Shown one piece after another: positions 11,801 to 24,532 of a stretch of DNA of 64,000 bases (the first letter of the stretch is position 1; each line of letters begins with the position of its first letter). Position numbers and translations under genes: made by a program. The DNA lies in contig OZ022511.1 in NCBI GenBank assembly GCA_963989385.1, positions 7,688,001 to 7,752,000 of the forward strand. Direction: 5' to 3'. This DNA is from Ctena decussata. Taxonomy: Eukaryota; Mollusca; Bivalvia; Lucinida; Lucinidae. The notes under the pieces are model-generated. The model searched no databases and was not told where the DNA came from. It worked only from the letters and a program-made list of their open reading frames with translations.

Positions 11801-12038
11801 TGAGCCGCGACACGAGAAAACCAACAATGTGGTTGTGCGCCCAGCCCAGACTCAGATCAGCCTGGGCATCCTTCCAGTCTGATCAGAGTCTTCGCTGTCC
11901 GCATGGAGGTAGCTTAGATCCTTAGCTACCATTTAAGCGCTTAGCGAAGAGTCTGGTCAGACTGGGTGGATGCCCAGGCTGATCTGAGTCTGCACTGGGC
12001 GCACAACCACATTGTTGGTTTTCTCGTGTCGCGGCTCA
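11801..12038 (-). mobile_element. Palindromic MITE (family P), copy 4
   Basis: Full length, one of the best-preserved copies, with perfect ATTT duplications. Confidence 0.94.
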
Positions 12039-12361
12039 TTTATGTTTGATCTGCCATTTCCGGTCACTGAGACCGTTATTAACAAAACAGGCACGTGTCT
12101 TTGACCTAAGATCTTCACTTAATGCATGAAATTTAATGTTTAAGAGAAGCGAAGTCTCTATACAAAAGACATGTTTGAAATGAAAGAATTGTCTTTTTAA
12201 TGAGTCATTTGTGATTAATAGGTGACTTTGCTCCGCAAAGTGAGGTCTAGAAGCACCTACAACGTACTTTAAGCAAACAGTGAAAATATAGAATTTACGT
12301 TAGCTGAAAAGGAATTCGAGGTCAGCCCCAGCGTGTGCGTTCTAGATTTTACTATATAAAT

Positions 12362-12495
12362 GAATTTCATTTTTAGATTTTATCGATGTGTAAATGCCGG
12401 TGAGTCACTCGTAAACTGAATAAAGCCGGCTTTATGTTAAATTTGTGGATGATTCGCCGGCGTTTACACATCCTTAAAATCCACTAAAAATAAAT
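12362..12495. mobile_element. Small palindromic MITE (family G)
   Basis: Inverted arms: ATTTTATCGATGTGTAAATG pairs with CGTTTACACATCCTTAAAAT, followed inward by GCCGG-rich subterminal sequence. Half of the same element is fused to a LINE end at 21431-21485. Confidence 0.65.
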
Positions 12496-12499
12496 TTGC

Positions 12500-13294
12500 T
12501 TCTTACAATTCCAACTCGGTCATTTTTATCTTACATGTGTCAGCTGTATCGGGAATTTAGAAACTGCCTAAGAGAATATAAGTTTGATTTTATGGTTATG
12601 ACGATTTTCATGTGTTTCTTTCTTTTTTTTTTTGTTTGTTTGTATGTTATATGGTTTCAATATTTTTGAATCATGTACGGACATGCCGACTCAGACCTTG
12701 TTCCCACATTTGTTGTTGAAACTGTGCAGAATGTGTTACCATGTTTTTGAGATAGGCATATTTTGGATTCTCAATTGTCATATTTTGACAGCTTTGGCTC
12801 TTTGTCAGCTTTGGCAATTTTTCCAACTTTTGAACAGTTTGACTGAGAGAGCTGAATTTTGATAATTATGAAATTAGTTTGAGGTATATTGATTTTTTTT
12901 CTAACTGATCACCGAAAGAGTTAATTCCTTTAATACATTGATGACATTCACGTAAAAGTTAAAAGGATATCTCCAAAACTATTGATATTCGCAGGCTGAA
13001 GTTTTTAAATAATCTTATTCATATAAAGAGGGTTATGGCCCTTGCTATTTCGTTATTGGGTGTTTATAGTCTTAAAATTTTGGACACTCTGTAAGGGCCT
13101 AACGCTTCAGTCAAATAAACCTTAAGACCTACTGCATTAATATATAATTCACACAAAATCATGCCCCTCTCTAAACTTAAGTATTTCGCAACTTCATAGA
13201 GGGCCAGTTTTGGCAATAGTCTATTTTTTTGCTTCAATTTATTAGTTTCAAACAGGTTTTCCTAGTTACTTTTGTAATACACATAAAAATTAAA
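12500..13294. other. Intergenic, nothing recognised
   Basis: T-rich strand. The 76-codon plus-strand frame at 12632-12862 has no recognisable domain and begins in low-complexity sequence. Confidence 0.4.
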
Positions 13295-13530
13295 GGGGCG
13301 CGACACGAGAAAACCAACAAAGTGGTTGTGCGCCCAGCGCAGACTCAGATCTGTCTAGGCATCTCCTTAGTCGGATGAGAGTCTTTGCTAAGCGCTTACA
13401 GTGTAGCTAAGGATCTAAGTTACACCCTTGCGGGCAGCGCAGACTCTGATCAGACTGGGCGGATGCCCAGGCTGATATGAGTCTGCACTGGGTGCACAAC
13501 CACTTTGTTGGTTTCTCGTGTCGCGGCTCA
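13295..13530 (+). mobile_element. Palindromic MITE (family P), copy 5
   Basis: Complete apart from a damaged left tip (GGGGCGCGACACGAG in place of TGAGCCGCGACACGA). Confidence 0.9.
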
Positions 13531-13584
13531 ATTATTTTATATTTTGGCCAAACAGTTTATCTGAAAGTAAATAAAGGGTTGCAG

Positions 13585-13768
13585 TTTGTGTCATATATCA
13601 TCCGTCGTTCGAGATATGGCTTTTGGCCTTTATCTAGCATTAGATAAACCTATAACACTTTTGGATACTTCTGTGGTTAATTGGGGAAAATCAATATCAA
13701 AAGATAGGCAGTGGTCAGGAACCAATACAATCAGATCCCGAAACCCGCTCTCAACATCTAACGGCATG
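13585..13768 (+). other. Possible exon, unrecognised
   Basis: An open frame runs from a GGGTTGCAG acceptor-like site (weak: no pyrimidine tract) to CATGCAC|GTAAGT, a good donor. The translated stretch, including GLYLALDKPITLLDTSVVNW, has mixed composition unlike the surrounding AT-rich noise. Frame continuity runs past the donor to 13978. No family is recognised and no partner exon was found. Confidence 0.2.
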
Positions 13769-13877
13769 CACGTAAGTAAACTGTTTGAACAACGATGTTT
13801 ACTATATTATTTCCATCTATGTCAGTATCTGTTATTTTACCTAAAGATTATTTACATTAGCTACCTGACCAATAATT

Positions 13878-14142
13878 GTCATTCTAACCATTCTGTTCTT
13901 GTTTTAATCATCTCCTCAAAAGAGACGGGATATGATTTAAGAATATTTAGAAGAATGCTATCATGTGATTGTCACTAAGCTTTATGCTAACTACCATTGC
14001 TACTAGTCATTCTAACCATTCTTTTCTTATTTGAATCTCCCCCCTCCACCCTCTCAAAAGAGGCGGAAGATGATTTGTGATAATTTGTGATACACTATCA
14101 TGTGCTTGCCACCAAGCTTTCTGCTCACTTCCTTTGCTCCTG
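13878..14142 (+). repeat. Tandem duplication, period about 128
   Basis: GTCATTCTAACCATTCT starts at 13878 and 14006. Both units contain CTCAAAAGAGNCGG, a CTATCATGTG stretch and CAAGCTTT-type ends. Confidence 0.75.
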
Positions 14143-16355
14143 GCATCATGTCCATTGGATTTCTACTGCACAACCACATGCCGGGGGTTATTGAAATGAA
14201 TTGTCTTCTTGTAAACCTCCCATTACTATGAAATAAATCAGTTAACCTTATGACACATAAAATCCGAATGAATTTCCTCAAAACAATGAAAAATATACGA
14301 ACTGTTTGCAAAACTAATTAGAAAATGACAAATGCCAGTCTTAGCACTGCGACTACAGACTCTCATTTCTTTTGTTTGTGTCGTTTTCTTGCAGAAGCAA
14401 TCACAATTTGGAAATGACGGATTATGTTCTTTTATATAAATTTCTCTTGAAAATAAACGACTTCCTACAATGTGGGATAGGTAACAAGCAAACTGCAGCC
14501 CGATCAGAGCCTTCCTTCGCTCGACACGTCAGCCTTCTACGGAAGTGGCACAGGTCATAGAGCCCGAGGTGAGGTTTCTGATCACCCTGTGGGAACGAGA
14601 AGGATGATCTGAATATTACATGAAAAACTTCCTTGTTGTTGATGTGGCTCAATGATTATTTTTAATGTGAATGGCGTCAGAGCTATAATTACAGAGGCTT
14701 TGCGTGTACTGTTTTTAATTGTGAATTGTAGCAGATAACATACGTCCCGTGCATTCAAATTAAAACCAATCTGAATAAGTTAAGTCATGATAAAATTATG
14801 CCAGGCCGATGGCCCGTCAGACATGGATCATACAACGACACGTCATTACTCGTATAGATATTGGTCCTGATCAGATATGTTCGCATTCAAAGGTATAAGA
14901 TAACCCTCAAACTTAACTAATGGTGTACCAAATTATAAAATTTTCAATCGAAATTGGCATTAATATATATAATACCATAGATCTCACTGTTGACGGGAGA
15001 TTTCTTGACCACGTCTGTGTTTGATTTCTTCAGTATTTATTGGACAGATCTTGTCTTGTAATGTACGCTTGATCACTGAAACGACAAATTGTCTTCCTGT
15101 TTTCACATAAGATAACCCCGGTGATTTGCAAGGCAACCGAAGTTGCAAATAGACCAGAAATTCTCGAAGATACTGTTTAATTCTTTGTAATCCTACTGTT
15201 CGTAAGCACGTATTTATATGTGTTTAAATAGACTTGCGGACGCAATAAACAGAGACTACATGATATGTTTAAAAATACATTTATTACATTTTTTCACTAG
15301 TTAATTGAGTGTGTGAATGTTCAGACAATCTGAACAGACCAATCAACTGAAATAAAATCTCTAATAGTTATTCCGTCTTGTGAATCTACACGTTTGATAT
15401 AGTTTATATAAAATTTATATGTGATTGAGCGAGACTTTTCCTGAGTATCTGACCTCTTACAGATCCTATGACCTGCTCAACAATTGGCTGTTTAGGAAAA
15501 TTACGAATTGCAGTTTCATAGCGTGGCCAGTAGCTTGCTCCTTTAATTCCAGAAAGATGCCAAAACCATAACTCAGGCTGGCAAATTTCATTGGTCCCCA
15601 TTGCCTTCGTTATGACTTTTACTACAACCCAAACGTTTCTTTTTCCGTCGAATACCTTGTGATAAAAACAAACAAAAAACCCTAAGACTGTCCATAGTGT
15701 GTCCAGTTGTAGTCTGAAAATAAGGTCTTACACCGTTTATAATCATATGTCGACTTTTGTTTCATTCAACTCCATTGATTAGTCACATTGTTTCTCATTC
15801 TTATAATCGCTGGAGTACAATAACACCTTGTAGGAAATATCCGATATTTATCGTTTGACTGTTCTCAAATGATAATACTTGTACATGCTTAGTGACTGAA
15901 AAACTTACTTTAGTATATATGTCCAACGTTTGCACAGTACGACAAAGCCGTTTCTATGATAGTAGTCGCCACGAGACAGCAAAGATAGAATACAAAGACA
16001 ATACGCAGTTGTCCAACAGAAACAAATAAGGATCATCACTGAGCATTAAGTATTGCTCACATGCTCATCGAGTCAATATCGTTTGAAAGAAAAATCAGTA
16101 ATCCGCCTGCCATGCATTAATCTCTGGAAATGAACTCTTGATACAGGAGTCAGAAATGTTTTGTTTCTTGGCAGCTTGGAAAAAATGAAAAATGGTTGTC
16201 TTGGATTCGACAAATATCGCTTTTATTTTTGACAAAATTACTTCGCCTCCGACAATAACAGACAGAATGTAACTTAGAAGAGCAATGATTATAATCAAAA
16301 TTGTATTGTTATGTGGCCCTGACAAAAGGAGCTATCAATAAGTAGTGTCATCATA
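14143..16355. other. Long stretch without gene or clear repeat
   Basis: Open frames up to 85 codons occur on both strands (for example 14054-14311 minus) without recognisable domains. A gene with short exons cannot be excluded. Confidence 0.4.
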
Positions 16356-16592
16356 TGAGCCGCGACACGAGAAAACCAACAAAGTGGTTGTGCGCCCAGC
16401 GCAGACTCAAATCAGCCTGGGCATCCGCCCAGTCTGATCAGAGTCTTTGCTGTCCGCATGGAGGTAGCTTAGACCCTTAACTACCTTTTAAGTGCTTAGC
16501 GAAGAGTATGATCGAACTGGGGGGATGCCCAGGCTGATCTGAGTCTGCGCTGGCTGCACAAACACTTGTTTATTTTCTCGTGTCGCGGCCTA
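16356..16592 (-). mobile_element. Palindromic MITE (family P), copy 6
   Basis: Full length with a worn right tip (GTGTCGCGGCCTA). Flanking ATAT on both sides is nearly aligned. Confidence 0.9.
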
Positions 16593-16954
16593 TATGATAA
16601 AAACATTTTACGAATAGGAAATCATGTGGAATATGAACTAATACTACTTTTGGACATGCATGAATACTTGAGCTTACATACGAAATCCATCACATTCTGT
16701 TTTGCCATATTCATATGAAAAATAGTAAATAAAGTCTGGCTCTAATTGGTCGTCGACATTTTTTGCAGTTAGTAACTTGACGTAAACAGATTTCTTACAC
16801 TGCTTATCAGGAAAGTCAAATGTTCTATGCCCATGCCAACCCCTCAGTTTTTCTATTTGGTCTATCGGAACGGAGTTGACCACGCAGTGACTGTGAGCGA
16901 AGGTTTACGTTCTGAGCTTCGAGTAACTTGAAATTCATTGCCGAAGTCTGCAAT

Positions 16955-17145
16955 TAAAGAAAAAAAATGTCGTACTACGCATGCGCTGTCACAGCAACCA
17001 ATAATTTTGTGAATAATCTGCAAGAAGATTATTGTCTTTTAACTACACTGCAGAGATAAATTATATTAGGGTATAATTATTAGGCCTCTGGTGAGAAGGC
17101 GGTCTAATTGTAGTAAATAATTGATGGAGTTGGAATAATTAGGAA
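16955..17145 (+). repeat. Diverged dispersed repeat, copy 1
   Basis: Aligns in opposite orientation with 31350-31545. Shared blocks are CAATAATTTTGTGA, GCAGAGATAAATTATATTA and AGGCCTCTGGTGAGAA. Similarity is well above chance but patchy. Confidence 0.65.
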
Positions 17146-17294
17146 TTAACCTTTAGTGTCTTGCCCCAGGCCGCAACTGATGCACATCCGATTTTTTTTC
17201 TGAACTGCCACATTCCTCCGCTGTTCAAATTCATATTACATTAAGAAATAAAGTCGCATTCATCACACCTCACCAGACAAAGTTTTCCCCGTTC

Positions 17295-17537
17295 CAGGCC
17301 CCGAGTTTATTAAACTTTTTTCATGCTTAACTCAGCTGAGCATGAAATTTTACCTGCTAATAGATAGCAAATAATACAATTGTTTTCCTGCTCAGTTTAG
17401 CCGAGTATGAAATTGTCTCTGCTTATGAATATGAAAATGCCAACATTAGTTGTTGGCATTTTCATATTCAAAAGCAGAGACAATTTCATGCTCAACTGAG
17501 TTGAGCATGAAAAAAAGTTTTATAACACTGGGGCCTG
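17295..17537. mobile_element. Foldback element (family F), copy 1
   Basis: Starts AGGCCCCGAGTTTATTAAAC and ends GTTTTATAACACTGGGGCCT. The arms contain CTCAACTCAGCTGAGCATGA-type subrepeats and meet at a GAAAATGCCAACATTAG-TTGTTGGCATTTTC hairpin. Confidence 0.85.
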
Positions 17538-18126
17538 TTTCTTTCCCATTGTGGAGTATTATCTTTTACTTCTCAGTCGCTTATGCGGAGAAGAAATGCA
17601 AACGTAACCATAACACTACGGAAGATATGAACATACGAGTTTGTTTGCTATAGAAATTTGATTTATTATAGTAAATCTAATAATGCAGTAAATAAAGATA
17701 TGTGTTTCTTCTTTTGTCCAATGATGTACATCATTTGTCTTTAGTAGTCTCTGTGAGTCGTCATACTTACCTTCTAATGGTTCTGCGGAGCAAAGGAAAA
17801 TGTTTCTTAAATAATTCAAGTTGTTTGTTTTCTCTTTGGCAATGTCTAATATTTGTAGCAGATTTATCTGTGTGACATTTTACATTTTATTTTGATAAAG
17901 TTTCAGCTTTATACTGTCAAAGCATTGTTGTGAATATGTTTACGTGCATGAATAAACAACTGAAAATAAAGAACGGTCACACGTGGTTTAGATATGACGT
18001 CAAGAGTAACTTAGTCATGTGCAGATTCCACATTTTGTACAGAATTGTAAGACAGTGCCAGCCAACGAAAAGAAATGCTTTCAATGATCCAGTTTAAAAG
18101 TTTCATTACAGCCAGGAACAGATCAG

Positions 18127-18280
18127 GGTCTGAGGTTATACATGTAAAACTTGAGTATAATCTGAAACTCAAAATAAAGCACACTGATTGGCTGCTTCCG
18201 AGCACGTGCTCGGAAGCAGATAATCAGTGTGCTTTATTTTAAGTGTGAGAATGTACTGAAGTTTTATAACCTCTGGGCCA
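18127..18280. mobile_element. Foldback element (family S), copy 1
   Basis: Ends GAGGTTATA-AAAC and GTTTTATAACCTCTGGGCC, almost the same ends as family F but a different core: AAAGCACACTGATTGGCTGC then a perfect CTTCCGAGCACGTGCTCGGAAG palindrome. Confidence 0.85.
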
Positions 18281-18507
18281 GGTATGAACCAAATAACGGA
18301 TAATTATGGAGACTCTGTGTATGCCAGGAATGTCGTTTGACAAGCTACACTGATTTCAGAATGAATCAGAATAAACAGACAAAACAAAAAAAATCCTCGA
18401 AGATTACATGAAAGAGAACGACAAACAATAACACATAAAAAAGAGACAACGAAAGCACCGCCTAACAACGGTCAGTAATAAATCAATTGGTAGGCGAAAA
18501 CCAGGAC

Positions 18508-18752
18508 GCAGCTGTTCAAAGCACCGTTAGCTTAACAAAGTCGTTAGTCGTGGATTCCTGAAGTCTTCTGGTTCACATAAAATCAAGTGCGCTCAGATTT
18601 TTTGCTGAAAGAAATAATAGGAGCTTTCGCACTGCAAAAGCAGCTCACATTTGTTTCGGATAAAAATGTCAGAGTTTTTTCCGTACTAAACGTTTGAAAC
18701 TTTAACGTAACGTAAACTAACGACGTCGTTAGTTTTGAACAACTGGGCCCAT
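18508..18752. mobile_element. Foldback element (family N), copy 1
   Basis: Inverted ends CAGCTGTTCAAAGCACCGTT and ACTAACGACGTCGTTAGTTTTGAACAACTGGGCCC. The second copy lies at 47161-47633. Confidence 0.7.
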
Positions 18753-18760
18753 AGCTCTAG

Positions 18761-19277
18761 GTTTTGTCCTAGCTTCTTCCATCGTGATTTATGTTACGCG
18801 TGAAACCGCTCCGTTTTACAGATCACTTTAACAGAATGCCATCGATGACACTGCAATGAGTCTCAAGAGTAGTATTAGGATATTTGACACGCTGACCGAC
18901 TGTCTGCCAGTGAGACAAATTAACTCTAATAACACAGCGCTGACTAATTTACCATCATTTATTTTCTCATGAGGATAGTACAGCCATCAGCTAGACAGTA
19001 CAAGAGAAGAAGACAAAGCCAATGAAGTTCTAAAAAATATCAAACAATCATTCGGAAAAAAGAGAAAAAAATATAAAAGCAAACAATAATTTTTACATTC
19101 ATGTATCTTGTTATGAAAGCTATTGATCACAGTTGTCTGCTATGCCTATATTCGAAGGAAAGAATAATCATTATAATTTAATTTACGTGATTTAGAAAGA
19201 AATACTAGTAGGCTGATTTCCACTTTTATCGATATCTACCTGATGGTAACTTAAATCACAAGTGAATGCAGTTGTAA
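18761..19277. other. Intergenic, nothing recognised
   Basis: AT-rich, no coding signal. Confidence 0.4.
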
Positions 19278-19355
19278 TCAAAGGTTGGTTGGTTGTCTTG
19301 GTTTTAACGACCCTTTGAGACAGTATTTTAGTCTATATCGGGCCGTAAAGGTAAA
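19278..19355 (-). mobile_element. SINE tail fragment
   Basis: Reverse strand reads GATATAGACTAAAATACTGTC, then CAAAGGGTCGTTAAAACC and an AACC repeat, matching the tail at 39280-39350 (plus). Confidence 0.6.
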
Positions 19356-19770
19356 AAGGAAAATTCTCAGGAACTGACACAATTCAATTCTAGATCCCAT
19401 CCAAGACACCATGAGGGAAAAGGACATCACAAAAATAGTAAACACAAAATACATCATCAGCGGCAGCCATGTGAACCGTCATTTCCCATGTAGCTGGTCA
19501 CCAGGCAGGTCTAAACATCAGAAACAATATATCAATAATAGACGTAGCAACAAACAGCACATTAAAACAACCCGGAAGAACCAAAACAGAAGTGCCGCCT
19601 TGGGACGGCACACCAATCATAGTTTCGGTTCTTAGCTAACGATTAAGGTATATGGGTACACCACTATGTTTTCTGCTATTTTGTAAAGATAAGACAACTT
19701 TTACGACTTCCTATTTGCTTCCATGGGCTACGAACCCCTTTCAAAAAGTGGCATAGCCAGAAATGTGTCT

Positions 19771-20018
19771 CCTGGCCCCGAGGTTATAAAACATTTTTTA
19801 TCCTCAACTCAACTGAGCATGAAATTTGACCTGCTAATAAATAGCAAACTACAGATAAGTACATTTGTTTTCATGCTCAGTTTAGCTGAGAATGAAGTTT
19901 TCTCTGCTTATGAATATGAAAATGCCAATATCAGTTGGTATTTTCATTTTTATCAGCAGAGAAAATTTCTTGCTTAGCTGAAATGAGCACGAGAAAAGTG
20001 TTATAGCCGCGGGCCCTG
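19771..20018. mobile_element. Foldback element (family F), copy 2
   Basis: Same termini and core hairpin as copy 1. Both arms carry GCTGAGCATGA-type motifs and CTGCTTATGAATATGAAAATG. The right tip is worn (GTTATAGCCGCGGGCC). Confidence 0.85.
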
Positions 20019-20029
20019 GACAAGCGTTT

Positions 20030-20865
20030 TTCCCTGAAATTGACTTATATCTTGGTTCAAACTGATTTGAAAAAGAGGGCCCTTTGAAATTGAATTGCTT
20101 ATCTATGACTAATAACAGCAGATTGCAAGATAGATGGATGGAGCCCATCATGTACATGTACCTCTGATTTGTCCAAATTGTGTATCACTGCAATATATCC
20201 AGAAATGCAATGGTCAATATTTACTTTTATAAAAATTTAAATTACCTGCATGTTTACTGCATTTATATAAAAACAAAAACATAAAAGCAGCTTTCGTAAT
20301 CTCTTAACTACTTGATAACCCAAAATCTGGACAGAAAACAGAACCTCCGAAGTTTTAAGATAGCAGAATCATTCCAGCTAGTTCTTAACCAAGGCTTCTA
20401 AGAGACAGGAATAACAATTTATGTTAACTGTTTATCATGAGTTTTATGTTTTGGAAAAAGATATATCTGAGCTGGCTTGATAATAAATGTTTCTAAGAAA
20501 TATTGACTAGTACACCATTCCATATGCCTTTTAGCCGCGCTGCTACCTGACTGCGCCTTAAATTTTATTGTCAGTCCAAGTGTAAATTCTCTTAAGCATT
20601 GTCACAAAAACTTTAACCTGTATATTTCTTTTTTAAAATGATGAAATTGTATTTTCTAAACCTTAATCTATTGATCTTCTAACGATAAGGATTATGACAA
20701 TAAATCAAATAAGATTTATGTCAATGAATTATAGCAGAAACGTCAGTCGAAATATAACAATTATTGGCAAATGTTGTCTTTGAGGCATTATAAATTTTAT
20801 CTCTTTTTCACCTGAAAAATAGTGTTGACCAAGACCAGAGTGTAATTAACAGTCTGATTTTAATT
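20030..20865. other. Intergenic, nothing recognised
   Basis: AT-rich, no coding signal seen on either strand. Confidence 0.4.
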
Positions 20866-21235
20866 TAATTTGCCACTTACGCAGCAGTTTTACGTACGGT
20901 GTATGATACAAATTCAGGGCAAGCAACTCTACCTTGTTCGTTGGTGTCAAGTTCTTAAGAAAAGAATTTATTCCTGTAGGATCAAAGTCTTTCCTTCTAA
21001 AGTAGACCACATTTTGAATTGGTACGTTGTCCAGGAAAGCAACTACGAAGTCACGAAGTTTGTTCCCTTTGTAAAGATGAAAGAAATCTCAGAACAGAAT
21101 GGCGTGCCTAAGCCAACTAGTACGTTCAATATTTGCCATTAATGGTGTAGGTGTCCAAGAGCATACGGATTTTACGATGATGGATTTTGACTTAACCACT
21201 GTGATAAGAGGAAGCGTGACAATAGTGATTCAGCC
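20866..21235 (-). other. Possible coding remnant, family unknown
   Basis: The minus strand is open for about 60 codons, reading FVVAFLDNVPIQNVVYFRRK and then DPTGINSFLKNLTPTNKVEL, with a composition typical of a globular protein. One stop interrupts it upstream, and further minus-strand coding-like text (SLLSRFLLSQWLSQNPSS) lies near 21225 in another frame. A 90-codon plus-strand frame covers the same DNA, but its translation looks less protein-like. This may be a broken retroelement or gene piece. Confidence 0.3.
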
Positions 21236-21430
21236 TTATTTAAAATATTGACAAGTTAATAAACCCGATAGAGTTGACTTTCAACTGCTCCCGACTGAGT
21301 TCTTCCTGCAGATATTGACCATATATATCACGGAATTCCACATAAAAGAAACCTTGAATTGGTTTATACTTAAACTTATACTTATACTTATACACATTTG
21401 GAATTTCATTATAGGAATGCATTTTATTGT

Positions 21431-21485
21431 TGTGGATTTTATCGATGTGTAAACGCCGGCTAATCACTCACAAACTGAATAAAGC
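21431..21485 (+). mobile_element. Half of a family G MITE fused to a LINE end
   Basis: GGATTTTATCGATGTGTAAA through CTGAATAAAGCC repeats 12374-12427. It stops exactly where LINE-derived sequence begins. Confidence 0.7.
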
Positions 21486-23775
21486 CCGAAGGTCCAAGAG
21501 ATATGTCGTTAAAATTCCAAATTGGCTTCAGCTTTATAAGAGCTAAGTGGCTTGTGCAACCCTTGAGAGAAAACCCCCTTCTGGAGTCACCATCTGAGAC
21601 AACTGCTCTAAGGTATTTGAAGCTTGTTACAGTATCAAGCTTCTGCTGTTTTACCTTGATCTCCCACTGGATGCTATTGGCGCTATTTGTCATCATTTTG
21701 GTCTTTTCAGCATTGATCTCCATCTTATACCTCGTGCAGTTAGGGGTTTTAGTTCCTGCTCTCCCTCAGCTAGAGCGTCTATTCATCGGAAACCCGAAGA
21801 TTGGTACTATTTCTGCCGCCTATGCTAACCTTCCCGTCATGTTCTTCTAGAGCATCAGAAATAATCCGCTCGCAAAAAAAAATGGTGAAGAGGGTGGGTG
21901 ACAGAAGACATCCTTGCCTTACTCCACCTGCTGTTTTGAACCATTCTCCTAACCATGCTGCCATTCATTAGAACGGCACTTGTAGTCTTGTCGTAGAGCT
22001 GCTCAATGGTGCGAACTAGATTTTCACTGATATTGTACTTCCGCAAAGTGGCCCATAAGGCTGCATGCCAGACCTGTCAATGTTTTTTTTTGAAATCAAT
22101 GAAGACATGGTACAGATTTTGCTGATATTGGAGATTCTGTTCACACTGAATTCTAAGGTTGAAGATCTGTTCTCTGGTGCTCCTTCCAGCTCTGCACACA
22201 GCCTGTTCTTCAGCGATTATCTCCTCGGCTTGGGGCTTAAGCCTGTCCAAGATGACTTTCAGCATGACTTTGCTTGAATGACTGATGAGGCTGATGGTTC
22301 TATAGTTCTGGCAAAGCTGTAGGTTGCCCTATTTAGGCAGTGTAATAATCAGAGACTGAGTCCATGGGGTAGGCCATTCTCCTGTTCTCTTGATCCTATT
22401 ACATATTTCTTTAAAACATCAATCATGGTCTCCCCGCCAACTGAAACAAGTTTTACTGGTATATTATCAACTCCGGCAGACTTACCCTACTTCAGTGCTG
22501 CTACTGCAATCTCAAATTCCTCACGTAGGATCGGCTGTAGATCTTGTTCTGGGGGTTGATTGCAGTCCAGAATCACATTGTCGCCATCACTTGCATGGTT
22601 GTATATATGTAGTTCTGGGCAATATTCTGTCCATCTGCTGAGAATCTCTTGTTCTTCTGTAAGAAATTTCCCAGACCTTTCCTGAATAGCTGTGGACCTA
22701 GTTTGTTTCTCTGAAGTTAGATCCTTCACCAGTTGGTATGCTCTATTGCTGTTGTTTTTGTTCAGGGAAGTTTCGATCTTCTCGCACTGTCTAGCTACCC
22801 ATTCCTCCTTAGCTTTCTTTATTGCCTCCTGAATCATCTTATTAGCTTTCCTGGATTCTTTTGCTCCTCTAATTCATAGCGCCTCTTCTTCAAATCTCTC
22901 CTCTGGTCACAGAGGTCGAGAACATCACTTGGGACCCAGAGCTTTTTACTGCGACGTTCCTTCTCAAGTATCTCACCGGCTGCATCAGCCCCTGCTATAT
23001 TGTACGTGGTAATCATGATATCTTTGTCCATGTCTTCATCCCTCAGACCAATGAGTGGTGCGAACTTCCCACCTATTGTTGCTTGAAAAGTGCATGCCAC
23101 ATCTGGGTCCCTTAACTTCGCAAGATCAAACTTCAGTCTTGGATGGGTTGGCTTTCTCGCCTTCTTTAGACGAACTCGGAAGGTCATCAGCAACAGGTAA
23201 TGGCCAATTCCTATGTCTGCTCAAGGAAATCTCCTAAGGATATTAACTCCTGATCGGAAGCGCTTCCTCGTCTAGATGTACGTAATCAATCTGCTTGTGG
23301 TGTTTCCCATCTGGGATTCTTCTGGATGGGTTGTGAGGGCCAAGGCCAAGGGTGTTTGTCAGTACTAGGCTGTTAAAGGTTAAAAATCTAGAAGTCTAAG
23401 ACCTCTCTCAGTCGTCTCGGCATTGCAGTAGGGTCCACAAACGTTTCCCCAGTCTGCCAGTGCATCCTTCCCTGCTTTAGCATTCAAACCCCCTTGTACA
23501 ACCAGAATGTCCTTCTTTGGTGTTTGGTCTATGATTTCCTGGAGTTGCTGGTAGAAGTGATCGACCTCATTGTCATCATGCCCAGATGTTGGTGCATAAA
23601 CCTGTATGATGGAGATGTTATCAGAAACTGCTCTAAGGCGGATTGAGACCAGTCTGCTGGAGACCGGTCGGCATCCCGAGACAGCACTCACCATGTCCTT
23701 ATGCACAAGAAATCCAACCCCATACTCATGTCTGTCCTCTTAACCACTGAAATAAACCTTGTGTCCGCTAATTTC
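21486..23775 (-). pseudogene. Non-LTR retrotransposon (LINE), dead fragment with endonuclease and reverse transcriptase
   Basis: Reverse-strand reading gives, in order: the tail of an apurinic-type endonuclease (about 23763-23250, with IIQVYAPTSGHDDNEVDHFY and later HHKQIDYV); a linker; a helical segment IKKAKEEWVARQCEKIETSL; then reverse transcriptase blocks ILDRLKPQAEEIIAEEQAVC, VFIDFKKKH, TAGGVRQGCLLSPTLF and finally LDTVTSFKYL. The usual catalytic FADD motif has become VSDE, and many stops and shifts break the frame. The 5' end is missing (starts inside the endonuclease) and the 3' end is cut by a MITE half. The endonuclease resembles craniofacial development protein 2-like proteins, which suggests an RTE-related clade, though the clade is not certain. 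Confidence 0.9.
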
Positions 23776-24532
23776 TAATAGCGACAAAAATAGCAATGCT
23801 GAGTTTCAATCATAAATTCTCATTTCTGAAAGCTTACTGTAATCTGTCCATGGCGATACTATAACTTCATTCCTAAGTTCCTAACCAGTTGATTAAGCAG
23901 AACGAAGAAATGCGAACTGACCCGTAAGACAGTGAGTCGTTAAAATAATCATGAGGATATATATTGTGTTACTTAATTCGGACATGCCTCGTCTATATTT
24001 TGTTAAAACTGAGTCCTATCAGATACTTGCCACGATATGGAGAAAGACTAACCAGCTGTTATGGTTGATGCTGTTAGAATATTTATGTTAATGGTTAACA
24101 GAAAACCTGCTCTATATCGGCCAAGGCCATATATTTTCTAGAAAAATCCTTTCCCGCTGTCGATACTAATTACATTGTGTTCTGATAAGAAAAGTTTGTA
24201 AATAATTGATGTTTTTGAGATTATTAAACCAAAAGAACCAGTTTGCTGTCAATTGATTTATGCCTGAAGAAAATTTATGTCCACAACTAACAAGCTGCCT
24301 TTTATGGCATCGACTTTCGAGAGAAGTTTTGGGGTAGGACGCCACAGCTCGAATACACTATACTATGTTGGGGTTATAGGAAATATTGAGGCTGGTTTGG
24401 TGTACAGGAAATTAAGGGATCGCAATGAAAAATACATTTAACTTTCCAAACTGATATTTTGGTAACGTAAATGACATACATAAATAAGGTGTCGGCATTC
24501 TGAGACAAAATGACAGTGGTGTCATATTTATA
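23776..24532. other. Intergenic
   Basis: No gene. 24180-24270 shares TAAATAATTGATG-TTTTTGAGATTATTAAACC with 43035-43110 and 52480-52550, so it holds a small old dispersed repeat. Confidence 0.4.

Noticed and set aside
21503..21850. 115-codon plus-strand frame
   Set aside because: Antisense shadow of the LINE reverse transcriptase region.
22390..22641. 83-codon plus-strand frame
   Set aside because: Antisense to the helical segment of the LINE.
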